33,631 nucleotides of DNA from Treponema sp. (GTDB lineage: Bacteria > Spirochaetota > Spirochaetia > Treponematales > Breznakiellaceae), in NCBI GenBank assembly GCA_009788065.1, contig WQSF01000020.1, positions 1-33,631 of the forward strand, given 5' to 3'. Position 1 is the first letter of the stretch; every line of letters begins with the position of its first letter. The position numbers and the translations under genes are program-made. Shown one piece after another: positions 6,530-14,073 of the stretch. The notes under the pieces are model-generated. The model had not been told where the DNA came from, did no database searches, and saw nothing but the letters and a program-made list of their open reading frames with translations.

Positions 6530-7504
6530 TATGGCACGAACTGAATGCCTTTGATTCTTACGACCATCAGGATAAGTACCGCCACTAAATGTGAAACCAT
6601 CACTAAAGCGAATAGACCACGAAAGCCAATTATCCATTTGCGATGAAGACCAATACCAACCGTCACTAAAATTTCCCAATCCTCTTTGTTTAAGATTTTT
6701 ATACATCAATTCCAATTCGTCTTTACTTGGCAGAAACCAGTCTGTAAATCCATCGAAATTTATATCTGTACATAACTGTGCAATACGTACAGATTTTCTA
6801 ATAAGTTCGGTATTACGTTTTCCACTTCCAATTACTGTTCCTGTGCTAGGCACATCAACATCTGCTCCCCATTGAGCGCGAAACTCAGTTTCAACAGGAG
6901 CTGCTTCTAAATATCTCCAACCATTAGAAAAAACTCCTTTATCATAAAATACAATTCCACCGGCAGGACCAAAGTCGCCTACTTTATAAACCTTATTTGA
7001 AGAACCGCTTTGTGATCTTGAGCTTCCACCTGCTATTGCTTCCTGCATACTCTGCACAAGTTCAGGTATTTTATCAAAAAGATCTATTACACTGTTTACA
7101 CGAAGCGTCGCTCCGCCGGGTAATTGTTCTAGTTGTGGGTATGTATACAAAGACACAGATATGCTTATACTGTTTCCCACTTTCCCTATTACACCGGATA
7201 ATATTTGAGTGCCGTTTAACACTCTCTCCATTTCCGCGGTTTTCGCTCTTGCCGAAAAATCGCTTAACTGGAAGGCGGCTTCTGTATTTATTAGTTTTTC
7301 TACTTCCTGACGCGGTACAATTTTAAATTTACCTGCGTTTTTATTCGTAAATTCATTACTGAAGTTGCGATAAAACATAATAGATTCGTTTCGTGTAAAT
7401 ACCTTGTCTAGATCTTCAAAGGGGAAAACTGCAATACTTTCTTGCGCAAAAAGCCCTGCGCATTGCAGAGCCATTAACGCGACAATTAAAACAATTCTTT
7501 TCAT
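6518..7504 (-). CDS. secreted CsgG-like / DUF1566 protein with diverged tip (g7)
   Basis: 328 residues. The ATG at 7504 is chosen because TCTGGAGGTAATT lies directly upstream, although the frame is open for eight more codons. The signal peptide (MKRIVLIVALMALQCAGLFAQ) is nearly identical to that of g8, while the mature N-terminal domain is the g1/g6 subtype (ESIAVFPFEDLDKVF, VPRQEVEKLIN, NGTQILSGVIGKV). A serine-rich linker (GGSSRSQSGSSN) leads to DUF1566 (GDFGPAGGIVFYDKG, WRYLEAAP, GSGKRNTELI, DWFLPSKDELELMYKNL, YWSSSQ, VRAIRSF). The tip after SSSQ (MDNWLSWSIRFSDG) uses different scaffold codons (TCA, CAA, TCG, TTT) and is longer than in the sisters, so this copy looks outside the homogenised set. 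Confidence 0.8.
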   Translation of the reverse strand: MKRIVLIVALMALQCAGLFAQESIAVFPFEDLDKVFTRNESIMFYRNFSNEFTNKNAGKFKIVPRQEVEKLINTEAAFQLSDFSARAKTAEMERVLNGTQILSGVIGKVGNSISISVSLYTYPQLEQLPGGATLRVNSVIDLFDKIPELVQSMQEAIAGGSSRSQSGSSNKVYKVGDFGPAGGIVFYDKGVFSNGWRYLEAAPVETEFRAQWGADVDVPSTGTVIGSGKRNTELIRKSVRIAQLCTDINFDGFTDWFLPSKDELELMYKNLKQRGLGNFSDGWYWSSSQMDNWLSWSIRFSDGFTFSGGTYPDGRKNQRHSVRAIRSF

Positions 7505-7534
7505 AATTACCTCCAGAAAAATTCCCAATTTTTG

Positions 7535-7590
7535 GGGGAAAATTTCCCCTAAACCCCCTTAAATAGCTAAAGGGTTAAATAGTTAAATTG
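7535..7590 (-). repeat. duplicated intergenic block behind g8
   Basis: This G/C-run and TTAAA-rich block follows the stop of g8. A close copy follows the stop of g2 at about 195-258; both share the piece AAAGGGTTAAATAGTTAAAT on the plus strand. The block at 7523-7549 can also form small hairpins (CCCAA/TTGGG and GGGGAA/TTCCCC), which may act as a weak terminator or as a recombination site. Confidence 0.6.
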
Positions 7591-7710
7591 TTAAAAAACC
7601 CGAATGGCACGGACGTAGAGTGTACTACCCTTGTAGCTACTGCGCTGATTGCCATTGCTGAAAACCTGAATCCACGCGTCACTACTACTGAACTGCGACG
7701 AAGACCAGTA
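7591..7710 (-). other. hypervariable C-terminal cassette of g8
   Basis: After TCT TCG TCG CAG come TTC AGT AGT AGT GAC, then GCG TGG ATT CAG GTT TTC AGC AAT GGC. The third bases match the sister cassettes at nearly all variable columns. Confidence 0.55.
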
Positions 7711-8595
7711 CCAATCGTCCTTAAAACCACCCAAGCCTTTCGCTTTTAAATTCTTGTACATCAAGTCCAGCTCGTCCTTGCTGGGCAAAAACCAGTCTTT
7801 AAATCCGCTTATCTCCATTCCAACGCATATCTGCGCCGCGCGGTCGTTCTCCCCTAATTGTTTTAGTCTGTTGGCAATCAGTTCTGTGTTTCTTTTGCCG
7901 CTGCCCACCGCTGTTCCTGTTCCTGTTACATCTCTTTCATAGGCGCCCCACTGCGCGGTAAAATCAGTTCCGGCAGGTGCTGCTTCTAAATAACGCCAGC
8001 CGTCGGAAACAAATCCTCTGTCATAAAAAATTATTCCTCCGGCGGGACCTGTGTCGCCTATTTTATATATCCTTCCCGTGCCGCTCTGCCCCTGCACGAT
8101 TGTGCCACCCTCTCCTGCTGACATTCCTGAATTAAACTTAGTCATTAAACTTGTTATACCTGTATATAGTTCCCGCGAAGCGCTTCCCATAAAATCGTTG
8201 TCGCTGTGCGAAAACTGCCCTGTGCTTACATCAAGCACACGCACCGTTATCGCGTAGTCGTTACTCATTGCAGATAACGAGCCTGTTACTATGTAGCTGA
8301 TGTTCTGTAATTGCAGTTTCTTCAAATTTTCAGAGCTTGAAATGCTGCTTACCTGTATTTTTTGGTTTTCCAGCAGTTTGTCTATGTCGTCGCGCGTGAT
8401 AATCTGGTATTTGCGCGTTTTTACCATTTCGCTTTCGACAAGCTCGCGCACTGTTATCGCGTCCGCTCTTGTTTTATCATTAGCGATGTTTGTGGCAAAC
8501 GATACAACCGCAAGACGGGGCAAAGCCGCATTTTGCGCAAAAAGCCCTGCGCATTGCAGAGCCATTAACGCGACAATTAAAACAAATCTTTTCAT
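7591..8595 (-). CDS. secreted CsgG-like / DUF1566 variable-tip protein (g8)
   Basis: 334 residues; the ATG at 8595 follows GAGGTAAT. Signal peptide MKRFVLIVALMALQCAGLFAQ. CsgG/LpoB-like domain at about 23-165, first subtype (PRLAVVSFATN, IITRDDIDKLLENQ, SYIVTGSL, VRVLDVSTGQFSHSDNDF), closest to that of g2. DUF1566 domain from about 178 (GDTGPAGGIIFYDRG, WRYLEAAP, GSGKRNTELI, DWFLPSKDELDLMYKNL, YWSSSQ, VRAIRVF). It is the array member nearest the presumed promoter and starts 9 bases after the caspase-like gene, so the array is probably transcribed together with it. Likely a secreted or surface ligand-binding protein. Confidence 0.8.
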   Translation of the reverse strand: MKRFVLIVALMALQCAGLFAQNAALPRLAVVSFATNIANDKTRADAITVRELVESEMVKTRKYQIITRDDIDKLLENQKIQVSSISSSENLKKLQLQNISYIVTGSLSAMSNDYAITVRVLDVSTGQFSHSDNDFMGSASRELYTGITSLMTKFNSGMSAGEGGTIVQGQSGTGRIYKIGDTGPAGGIIFYDRGFVSDGWRYLEAAPAGTDFTAQWGAYERDVTGTGTAVGSGKRNTELIANRLKQLGENDRAAQICVGMEISGFKDWFLPSKDELDLMYKNLKAKGLGGFKDDWYWSSSQFSSSDAWIQVFSNGNQRSSYKGSTLYVRAIRVF

Positions 8596-8604
8596 ATTAC
8601 CTCA

Positions 8605-9843
8605 CTAATCCCTAAAAAACGTAAAGCGTGCAGGTGATCCGTTCGCAGCGGGTCTTGCCAAAATATTAAAAGAGTTATTGTCTCCTGTAAAAGTAACAAT
8701 ACTAACCCATTGCAGATTTCTTTGATATGAAATTTTCGCGTTTCTGAAAACAGCGCTTAATTTAAATGTCGAACCGTCGTACGACCAGTTTCCGTTTGTT
8801 TCCTGCTCCGCGTCGTCATTGGTTATTTTTACGGTACAGCGTCCGTTAGCTGATAAATTAATCTGATATGTGTCAAATGAATTGTTATACTCGACTATCG
8901 CTGTCCACGGTCCTGTAAAATATGCCTGATCTGCGGACGCCCCCTGTTTTGGAAGCTGAGGCGAAGGAGTACTTGCTGTCGGCGTATTCGATACATACGG
9001 CTGATCCGTTACGCTGATTTTTTCGCTTCTTCTAAAAAATAAAAAACTGCCTCCTTCCTGATGCTCGCTTCCGCGAATTACACCTAACAAAGGCTGAGTG
9101 GATTTTACTTCTCTGACGCTCACAAAAATATAATCGGGGTCTATGCACGCTCCCTCGGCACGGATTAAACTGCTTTTAAAACGCATAATAAATTCCGACG
9201 CGTCCGGCACCCTCTCGCTTGAGCCGCTTGTCATTACCTTTCTGCTGATAAGAGCGTAAGCGCGGCGGTAATAATCGCTGTCTATTCTAGGAGAAGCGCT
9301 GCGGTTAATATCAAGAATATCACCTGAAAAACAGGAGTCCGCTACAAGGAACACATGCTTTGCCGGTAAAAGCGAAATCATGTTGCGAATCTGACCGTTC
9401 GGCAGCCAGTTAGCCTGTCCTTTATTAATATCTTGTCCGTCCGAGGGAATCCAAAAACCTGTATTGGTTTCGTGATCCGTGTGTCCGTGTCCCGCGAAAA
9501 ACACAAAAACAGAATCGTTCTTTCCCAGTTGAGACCTAAGCCCTACAAGCAGTTGTCTTATTCCGTTATTTGTAGCGTCGCTGTCATAAAGCTCTCTTAC
9601 TTCGTCTATATAATAATTTTCCAATAGAATATTTTTTATTTCCCGCGCGTCCTTAACGGGATTTTTCAACGGGCTCCATTCCAGATACTTGTCTATAGCG
9701 ATAAGTACCGCCCATTGTTTGCCGACATTAATGTTTGAACCAACGGCAGTTTCCAAATCGCCGCCCCGTGTCTGCGCGGGAATGTTAAACCAAACCGCGC
9801 TTAACAATAAAATTGTTAAAAATACCCGAATTGTTTTCTTCAT
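8605..9843 (-). CDS. secreted caspase-like (peptidase C14) protein
   Basis: 412 residues from the ATG at 9843, chosen because GAGGTGAGG precedes it; a GTG three codons upstream is less well placed. Residues 1-24 are a signal peptide ending PAQ, so the protein acts outside the cytoplasm. About 42-270 is a caspase/metacaspase fold: WAVLIAIDKY, the histidine motif FFAGHGHTD (His119) and the cysteine motif ADSCFSGD (Cys171), so the dyad is intact. A proline/threonine-rich linker at about 280-300 leads to a beta-rich C-terminal domain (FTGPWTAIVEYNN, NGRCTVKITNDD, NGNWSYDGSTFKL) of lipocalin-like look. It overlaps the end of the DUF4384 gene and sits 9 bases before the array, so it is co-expressed with the variable proteins. 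Its substrate is unknown. Confidence 0.85.
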   Translation of the reverse strand: MKKTIRVFLTILLLSAVWFNIPAQTRGGDLETAVGSNINVGKQWAVLIAIDKYLEWSPLKNPVKDAREIKNILLENYYIDEVRELYDSDATNNGIRQLLVGLRSQLGKNDSVFVFFAGHGHTDHETNTGFWIPSDGQDINKGQANWLPNGQIRNMISLLPAKHVFLVADSCFSGDILDINRSASPRIDSDYYRRAYALISRKVMTSGSSERVPDASEFIMRFKSSLIRAEGACIDPDYIFVSVREVKSTQPLLGVIRGSEHQEGGSFLFFRRSEKISVTDQPYVSNTPTASTPSPQLPKQGASADQAYFTGPWTAIVEYNNSFDTYQINLSANGRCTVKITNDDAEQETNGNWSYDGSTFKLSAVFRNAKISYQRNLQWVSIVTFTGDNNSFNILARPAANGSPARFTFFRD

Positions 9844-9848
9844 TTTCC

Positions 9849-12350
9849 TCACCTCTGTCCAAAAAATGCTTTTATTTCTTTTTCTATCAATGAATTGGGA
9901 ATTACCAGCGGTTTATCAGTTATCGTTACATTCACCAGTTCAGCCACCGCATATTGTCCTGTAATTCCGCTGGCTTTAAAATTTCCCTGCTGTTCGTTGC
10001 CGTTGAATGTTCCGCCTTTTTCCTGAATACCGGCTCTTACAAGACTAATTGCCTGCGGCATATTACCGGGTCTTGTGAACGAGAAATTAAATCCCGCGCC
10101 TTTATTAATCGCGCCGGCTCGCGAACCGCCTGTAAAATTTTCCATGTTATAAACGGCAAATTGAATTTTATCGGGGTTTTCCCGCGATACGCGGTAACTG
10201 CCGCGCACGCTGTTCATCGTATACAAACCGCTTACTTCGTTTCCTTCAAATGTTCCGCCCTGTTTTAAAGCGTCACTTCGAATGTTGTTTATTAAATCGC
10301 CCATATTTTCAGGTTTTCCGTATTCATATTCTTCATGAGGTTTTAATATGGTTATCTTGTATATCGCTTCCCCCTCCCTTATGGAAGTATTTGGTCTTGT
10401 TCCGGCTTCAAGCTCGCCTGAACGCCCTCCCCTAACTGCAGCTCTTACCGTTTCGGCAGTCGCGGGTGTCCACGGCGCTATATATTCCTGTTCTATATTC
10501 TTAAACTGCTCGCTGCTTGCAACAATAATTATTGTCTCCGCTCCGTAAGGACCGTACAGCATGTATTTCGCGTTTTCAAATATATCTCTCGGAGAATTTG
10601 CCCTAAGCGAATTATTTTTGTCGGAACTGTTTGGATAAATCATCTTCATTTGATTGTTAACATCAATATGAATAACTTTAAAATAACAGTTTCTGTCGGC
10701 ATTTAATGTCATTTTTAATTCGTCTCTGTGCAAAAATGTCCGGCTTGCGGAATTAAAAAAAGCTTTTATATTAATCCCTTGGCTGGTATCTGCAGGTTCA
10801 ATAACAGATTTTTGCGCGACTATATTTTTATTTTCAGGGTCTATTGCTATCCCGTTTTCCGCAAGATATTCAACAGCGATAGAAAAATATTGAGAGCCTT
10901 CGGTGTCTCCGCTTGCGGTTATCAGTTCCAGTGTAACGTCAACCTGATTGTTTCTTCTTGTAAAAAATCCCGTAATGTGTACTAATTTATTACTGTCCCT
11001 GCCTGTATTCTCGCGGCTAACGCGGTATTTTTTACCGGGATTATTAATCGCGTGATGCGTCACTCTTTCTGTCAGATAACGCGATAATCCCGTGGGTATA
11101 TCAGTTCCTGTTAATGTAAAAGGACCAATATTTGTTTCCGTCTGATTTTTAAGCGGTATCGCCAGTGTATCAACCGCTTTTTTTATTCCTTCTTCTATTT
11201 CATTTCTGTTTCTTAATACCAGTGTAAGCGGCGTTACTTCAAATGAAAACCCCGAGCTGATATTTTTAACAATACCGCCTGTTAATTCGTTTAACAGAGC
11301 TTCAACCTGCACGGAATATCTTCCGGGTTCCATGGAATTGGTATGAAAGGACATGGAAAATGTATTGTCATTTGTAACTGTGTAATTAACAACAGGAATG
11401 TCCATGTTCATTCCCGTAATACTTACACTGCAGTTAAAAGGTCCCAAAACTGGGAATTGCGCCGATTGTAATTTAACAACTGTGTCCAATGTATCCGATT
11501 TTTTAACAGTCCTGTTTTGCAGACTTGCGATGCTCAGGCTGTTTGCAAGTTCGTTTATGCTTGACACTATATAACCATACAAACCGACTCTTCCTTTACC
11601 TGTGTCATAATATGCCGTAATCCTGTGCAGAGGATTTTGCTCCAGAGCTTTTACAACCTGAACATATCCTTCCATTGCCGCTTTTAACGTCGATCTCTTT
11701 TCCAGCATAGCCGCGTATCTCTGTGAAATATTTTTGGTAAAATTGGCTATGTCATCTTCTGTTTTTTGCCTTCCAATCTGGCAGAGCGTATAAACTATGT
11801 ATTCTTCTTTATTGTTATTATTAAGATAAACTTCCGTAAAGTAACGATCGGTTCCTACCTGAGAAATTACGTGTTCGGCATAACTTCTTAACTCATCTTC
11901 GCGGCTTACATAAGCTTCAAGAGTATCTCTAGTATTTCCGCCGATACTTGTTCTTGCTATAGCTCTGCTCTCCATAAACTCGCCGTAGAATTTTAAAACC
12001 TGATTTCTGGCATTCTCCCGCGAGTTGTCACGGGCATTTGCCGCAGTGTCAAACGGCTGTGATGTTCCTATAAAAAAGAACTCGGTCGCGCTCTGCGGAA
12101 CCGCGTCAACCCAATCCGGCCTTTGGGCAGGATCGGTTCGTAACAGAAATCTCATTTCTTTTAAAGGTAAAACGCCTTGTAAAGAATCGTTTCCGCTTGA
12201 TAGTATGCTATGTTGATTATCATCCTGCGTGCCATTTGCAAAAACAAACATTTGCGATGTTAATGCAAAACAGATAACGAATATTGCCTGCGCGATATGC
12301 GCCGGAATAACGCGTGTTATTCCAACGCTGTTTTTACCGAGTTCTTTCAT
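9849..12350 (-). CDS. large LPP20/DUF4384-type envelope protein
   Basis: 833 residues; the ATG at 12350 lies 3 bases after the LPP20 gene, with AGGA about 9 bases upstream. A hydrophobic segment at about 18-38 (AIFVICFALTSQMFVFA) is a signal peptide or anchor. About 70-215 resembles the LPP20 family (RPDWVDAVPQSATEFFFIGTSQ, ENARNQVLKFYGEF) and is related to the smaller protein encoded next door. The middle contains CsgG/FlgT-like strands. About 530-620 is a DUF4384 domain (LHRDELKMTLNADRNCYFKV, MKMIYPN), common next to secreted caspase-like proteins. Two copies of a ~55-residue repeat lie near 680-735 and 755-810 (GGTFEGNEVSGLY and GGTFNGNEQQGNF). The role is unknown; it is probably a periplasmic partner of the caspase-like protein. 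Confidence 0.7.
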   Translation of the reverse strand: MKELGKNSVGITRVIPAHIAQAIFVICFALTSQMFVFANGTQDDNQHSILSSGNDSLQGVLPLKEMRFLLRTDPAQRPDWVDAVPQSATEFFFIGTSQPFDTAANARDNSRENARNQVLKFYGEFMESRAIARTSIGGNTRDTLEAYVSREDELRSYAEHVISQVGTDRYFTEVYLNNNNKEEYIVYTLCQIGRQKTEDDIANFTKNISQRYAAMLEKRSTLKAAMEGYVQVVKALEQNPLHRITAYYDTGKGRVGLYGYIVSSINELANSLSIASLQNRTVKKSDTLDTVVKLQSAQFPVLGPFNCSVSITGMNMDIPVVNYTVTNDNTFSMSFHTNSMEPGRYSVQVEALLNELTGGIVKNISSGFSFEVTPLTLVLRNRNEIEEGIKKAVDTLAIPLKNQTETNIGPFTLTGTDIPTGLSRYLTERVTHHAINNPGKKYRVSRENTGRDSNKLVHITGFFTRRNNQVDVTLELITASGDTEGSQYFSIAVEYLAENGIAIDPENKNIVAQKSVIEPADTSQGINIKAFFNSASRTFLHRDELKMTLNADRNCYFKVIHIDVNNQMKMIYPNSSDKNNSLRANSPRDIFENAKYMLYGPYGAETIIIVASSEQFKNIEQEYIAPWTPATAETVRAAVRGGRSGELEAGTRPNTSIREGEAIYKITILKPHEEYEYGKPENMGDLINNIRSDALKQGGTFEGNEVSGLYTMNSVRGSYRVSRENPDKIQFAVYNMENFTGGSRAGAINKGAGFNFSFTRPGNMPQAISLVRAGIQEKGGTFNGNEQQGNFKASGITGQYAVAELVNVTITDKPLVIPNSLIEKEIKAFFGQR

Positions 12351-12353
12351 AAT

Positions 12354-13073
12354 TTAAAATCCTAAAGTTGAGCTTAAATTACCGCCGAAGAATTCAGCCG
12401 CTTTCTGCAGCTGTTGTCTTCTTACAGCGTCCTGTTCCGCCGCCGCTCTCTTGGCGTAATCAGCGGCTTGTTCTCTTCCGTAGTTGTCAATAACTCTTGC
12501 AACTAACGTCTTGTCAATCTGCATCAGTACATACACTTCAAACGCTTCCCTGTTTGTTTGATCCAGATAAACAAGAGTGTAATAACTGCGCGGAGCAAGA
12601 GCCTGCGAAACATTCTGCGCAATTCTCTCGTTCAATTGTTGTCCGGCAATTTGCGGAGCAAGCACATCGCTTGTAATTCCGAAAGTCGCCGCATGAGTTC
12701 TTGCCTGATTCGCCATTAATGTTCCGTAAAAATCAACAAGCTGCGTTCTTCCATTTTCTTCCGCGAAATAACGAGCGCCGTGATTACCTGTCGCCGTCGC
12801 ATAACGTCCTGCGGAACCGATAAAACTCAGCGTTGTCGGTGAATCCGGCACTTCGTCCACCCAGTCAGGTCTGCGGGCGGGCTCTGTGCGAATCGGCGTA
12901 GCCGCGGCGATTGCCGCATCACGCGCTGATGGCGCCGCAGCGGGTCTCTGAGCCTGAACAGGCGCCTGTGCCGCCGACGGCGCTTGCGCCGCGCCCTTGC
13001 TTGACGCGCAGCTGATTGCCGCAATCGCTGTAACAGAGATGGTTAATAAAACCAAAATTTGTTTTACTTTCAT
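12354..13073 (-). CDS. LPP20-family lipoprotein
   Basis: 239 residues; the ATG at 13073 follows AGAAGGAGTTTTAT. A lipobox (AAISC, Cys at about 22) ends the signal peptide, so it is membrane-anchored. A low-complexity Ala/Gln/Pro stretch (to about 55) leads to an LPP20 domain: RPDWVDEVPDSPTTLSFIGS, ENGRTQLVDFYGTLM, and a YYTLVYLDQTNREAFEVYVLMQI strand region. The same R-P-D-W-V-D motif opens the next protein, so the two are paralogous over this domain. The gap to the next gene is 3 bases, consistent with an operon. Confidence 0.8.
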   Translation of the reverse strand: MKVKQILVLLTISVTAIAAISCASSKGAAQAPSAAQAPVQAQRPAAAPSARDAAIAAATPIRTEPARRPDWVDEVPDSPTTLSFIGSAGRYATATGNHGARYFAEENGRTQLVDFYGTLMANQARTHAATFGITSDVLAPQIAGQQLNERIAQNVSQALAPRSYYTLVYLDQTNREAFEVYVLMQIDKTLVARVIDNYGREQAADYAKRAAAEQDAVRRQQLQKAAEFFGGNLSSTLGF

Positions 13074-13179
13074 ATAAAACTCCTTCTCTTTTTTTCATCA
13101 CCGCAACGCGGCGAATATTCCAAATACATATAGATAGACATAACATAGGCTGCGTTTTTACACTTTTAAAAATAAAAAA

Positions 13180-14073
13180 TCATTTATTTCTACTCCATAC
13201 ATTACTGTCAGCATCCTGCCGGATATAAATTCCCGCCGCTTTACCGTGGTTGTTATACGCATTGGCAAAATTACCTGGAATCGAGCTTTCATCTATGGAA
13301 ACATTCGCTCCAATCGTAACACTGACAATCGGATTATCCGCGAATGCGTTTTTACCAATGGAAGTTATCCTTTGAGGTATAACAATCTCTGTTAACTGTC
13401 TGTTCGCGAACATATTTTCAAAAATAAACGAAATACCGGGCGGAATATTTAAATTGGAGTTTTCCTGTATACTGCTTTGTGCGGGAACGGTATTCACGTT
13501 CTGCCCGGCGGAGCCCGCTGTGCCCCTTGTATACACTTCCTGTTGTGAATCAGGTAAAACTGCGACAGTTACAGTTTCATTCTTAATAATTGGCTTGTTA
13601 TCATTTTTAATTTCAATATCTTTTTTTTTATCTGGAATAGTGAAACTTTTTTCTTCTGTAATAATTATATTATTTTCGGGAATTGAATGAATTTCCATAT
13701 TATTATAAATTTCACCGGCAATAAAACTGTCAGTATTTTTATTGATTTCTCTAAAATATATAAAAGGCGGTATTAAAATACATAAAATAATAGCTGCCGC
13801 GCAAATACCCCACAGAAGCTTCTTTTTGCGTTGTAAAGTTTTCGATTCGTAAACATCAATATTATCATTTTTAATTAAAGAAAACACAGGCGGTTTAATT
13901 AATGAATATTTATTTTTAATTTCTTTATCGAGTTTTTTTAATTCATCGTATCGCAAACGAACCTCATTATCTGTAAGCAATGCGTCCTCGATATATTTGC
14001 GTTCTTTTTTAGACAGAGCGTCCAAATGATAGAGTTCAAGCATAAATTGTGTTATTCGCTTTACTTCTTTCAT
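13180..14073 (-). CDS. putative anti-sigma factor with leucine-rich-repeat tail
   Basis: 297 residues. The ATG at 14073 overlaps the sigma-factor TGA (ATGA), so translation is coupled. About 1-60 is a helical, charged cytoplasmic part (MLELYHLDALSKKERKYIEDALL) in the place where an anti-sigma domain is expected. One membrane helix lies at about 85-108 (LLWGICAAAIILCILIPPFIYF). The outside part contains a spacer and, at about 215-275, BspA-like leucine-rich-repeat units (LTEIVIPQRITSIGKNAFADN, then IVSVTIGANVSI). The arrangement suggests a sensor that holds the sigma factor and reads an envelope cue. No known anti-sigma motif (such as a zinc-binding HxxxCxxC) is seen, so the role is inferred from context. 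Confidence 0.6.
   Translation of the reverse strand: MKEVKRITQFMLELYHLDALSKKERKYIEDALLTDNEVRLRYDELKKLDKEIKNKYSLIKPPVFSLIKNDNIDVYESKTLQRKKKLLWGICAAAIILCILIPPFIYFREINKNTDSFIAGEIYNNMEIHSIPENNIIITEEKSFTIPDKKKDIEIKNDNKPIIKNETVTVAVLPDSQQEVYTRGTAGSAGQNVNTVPAQSSIQENSNLNIPPGISFIFENMFANRQLTEIVIPQRITSIGKNAFADNPIVSVTIGANVSIDESSIPGNFANAYNNHGKAAGIYIRQDADSNVWSRNK

Noticed and set aside
1-8604. Regular repeats suggesting a CRISPR array
   Set aside because: The repeats are whole-gene paralogues about 1 kb apart with coding content, not short direct repeats with spacers.
13100-13115. Terminator in the gap before the LPP20 gene
   Set aside because: The CCGC-AAC-GCGG stem is only 4 bp with no T run on the relevant strand.
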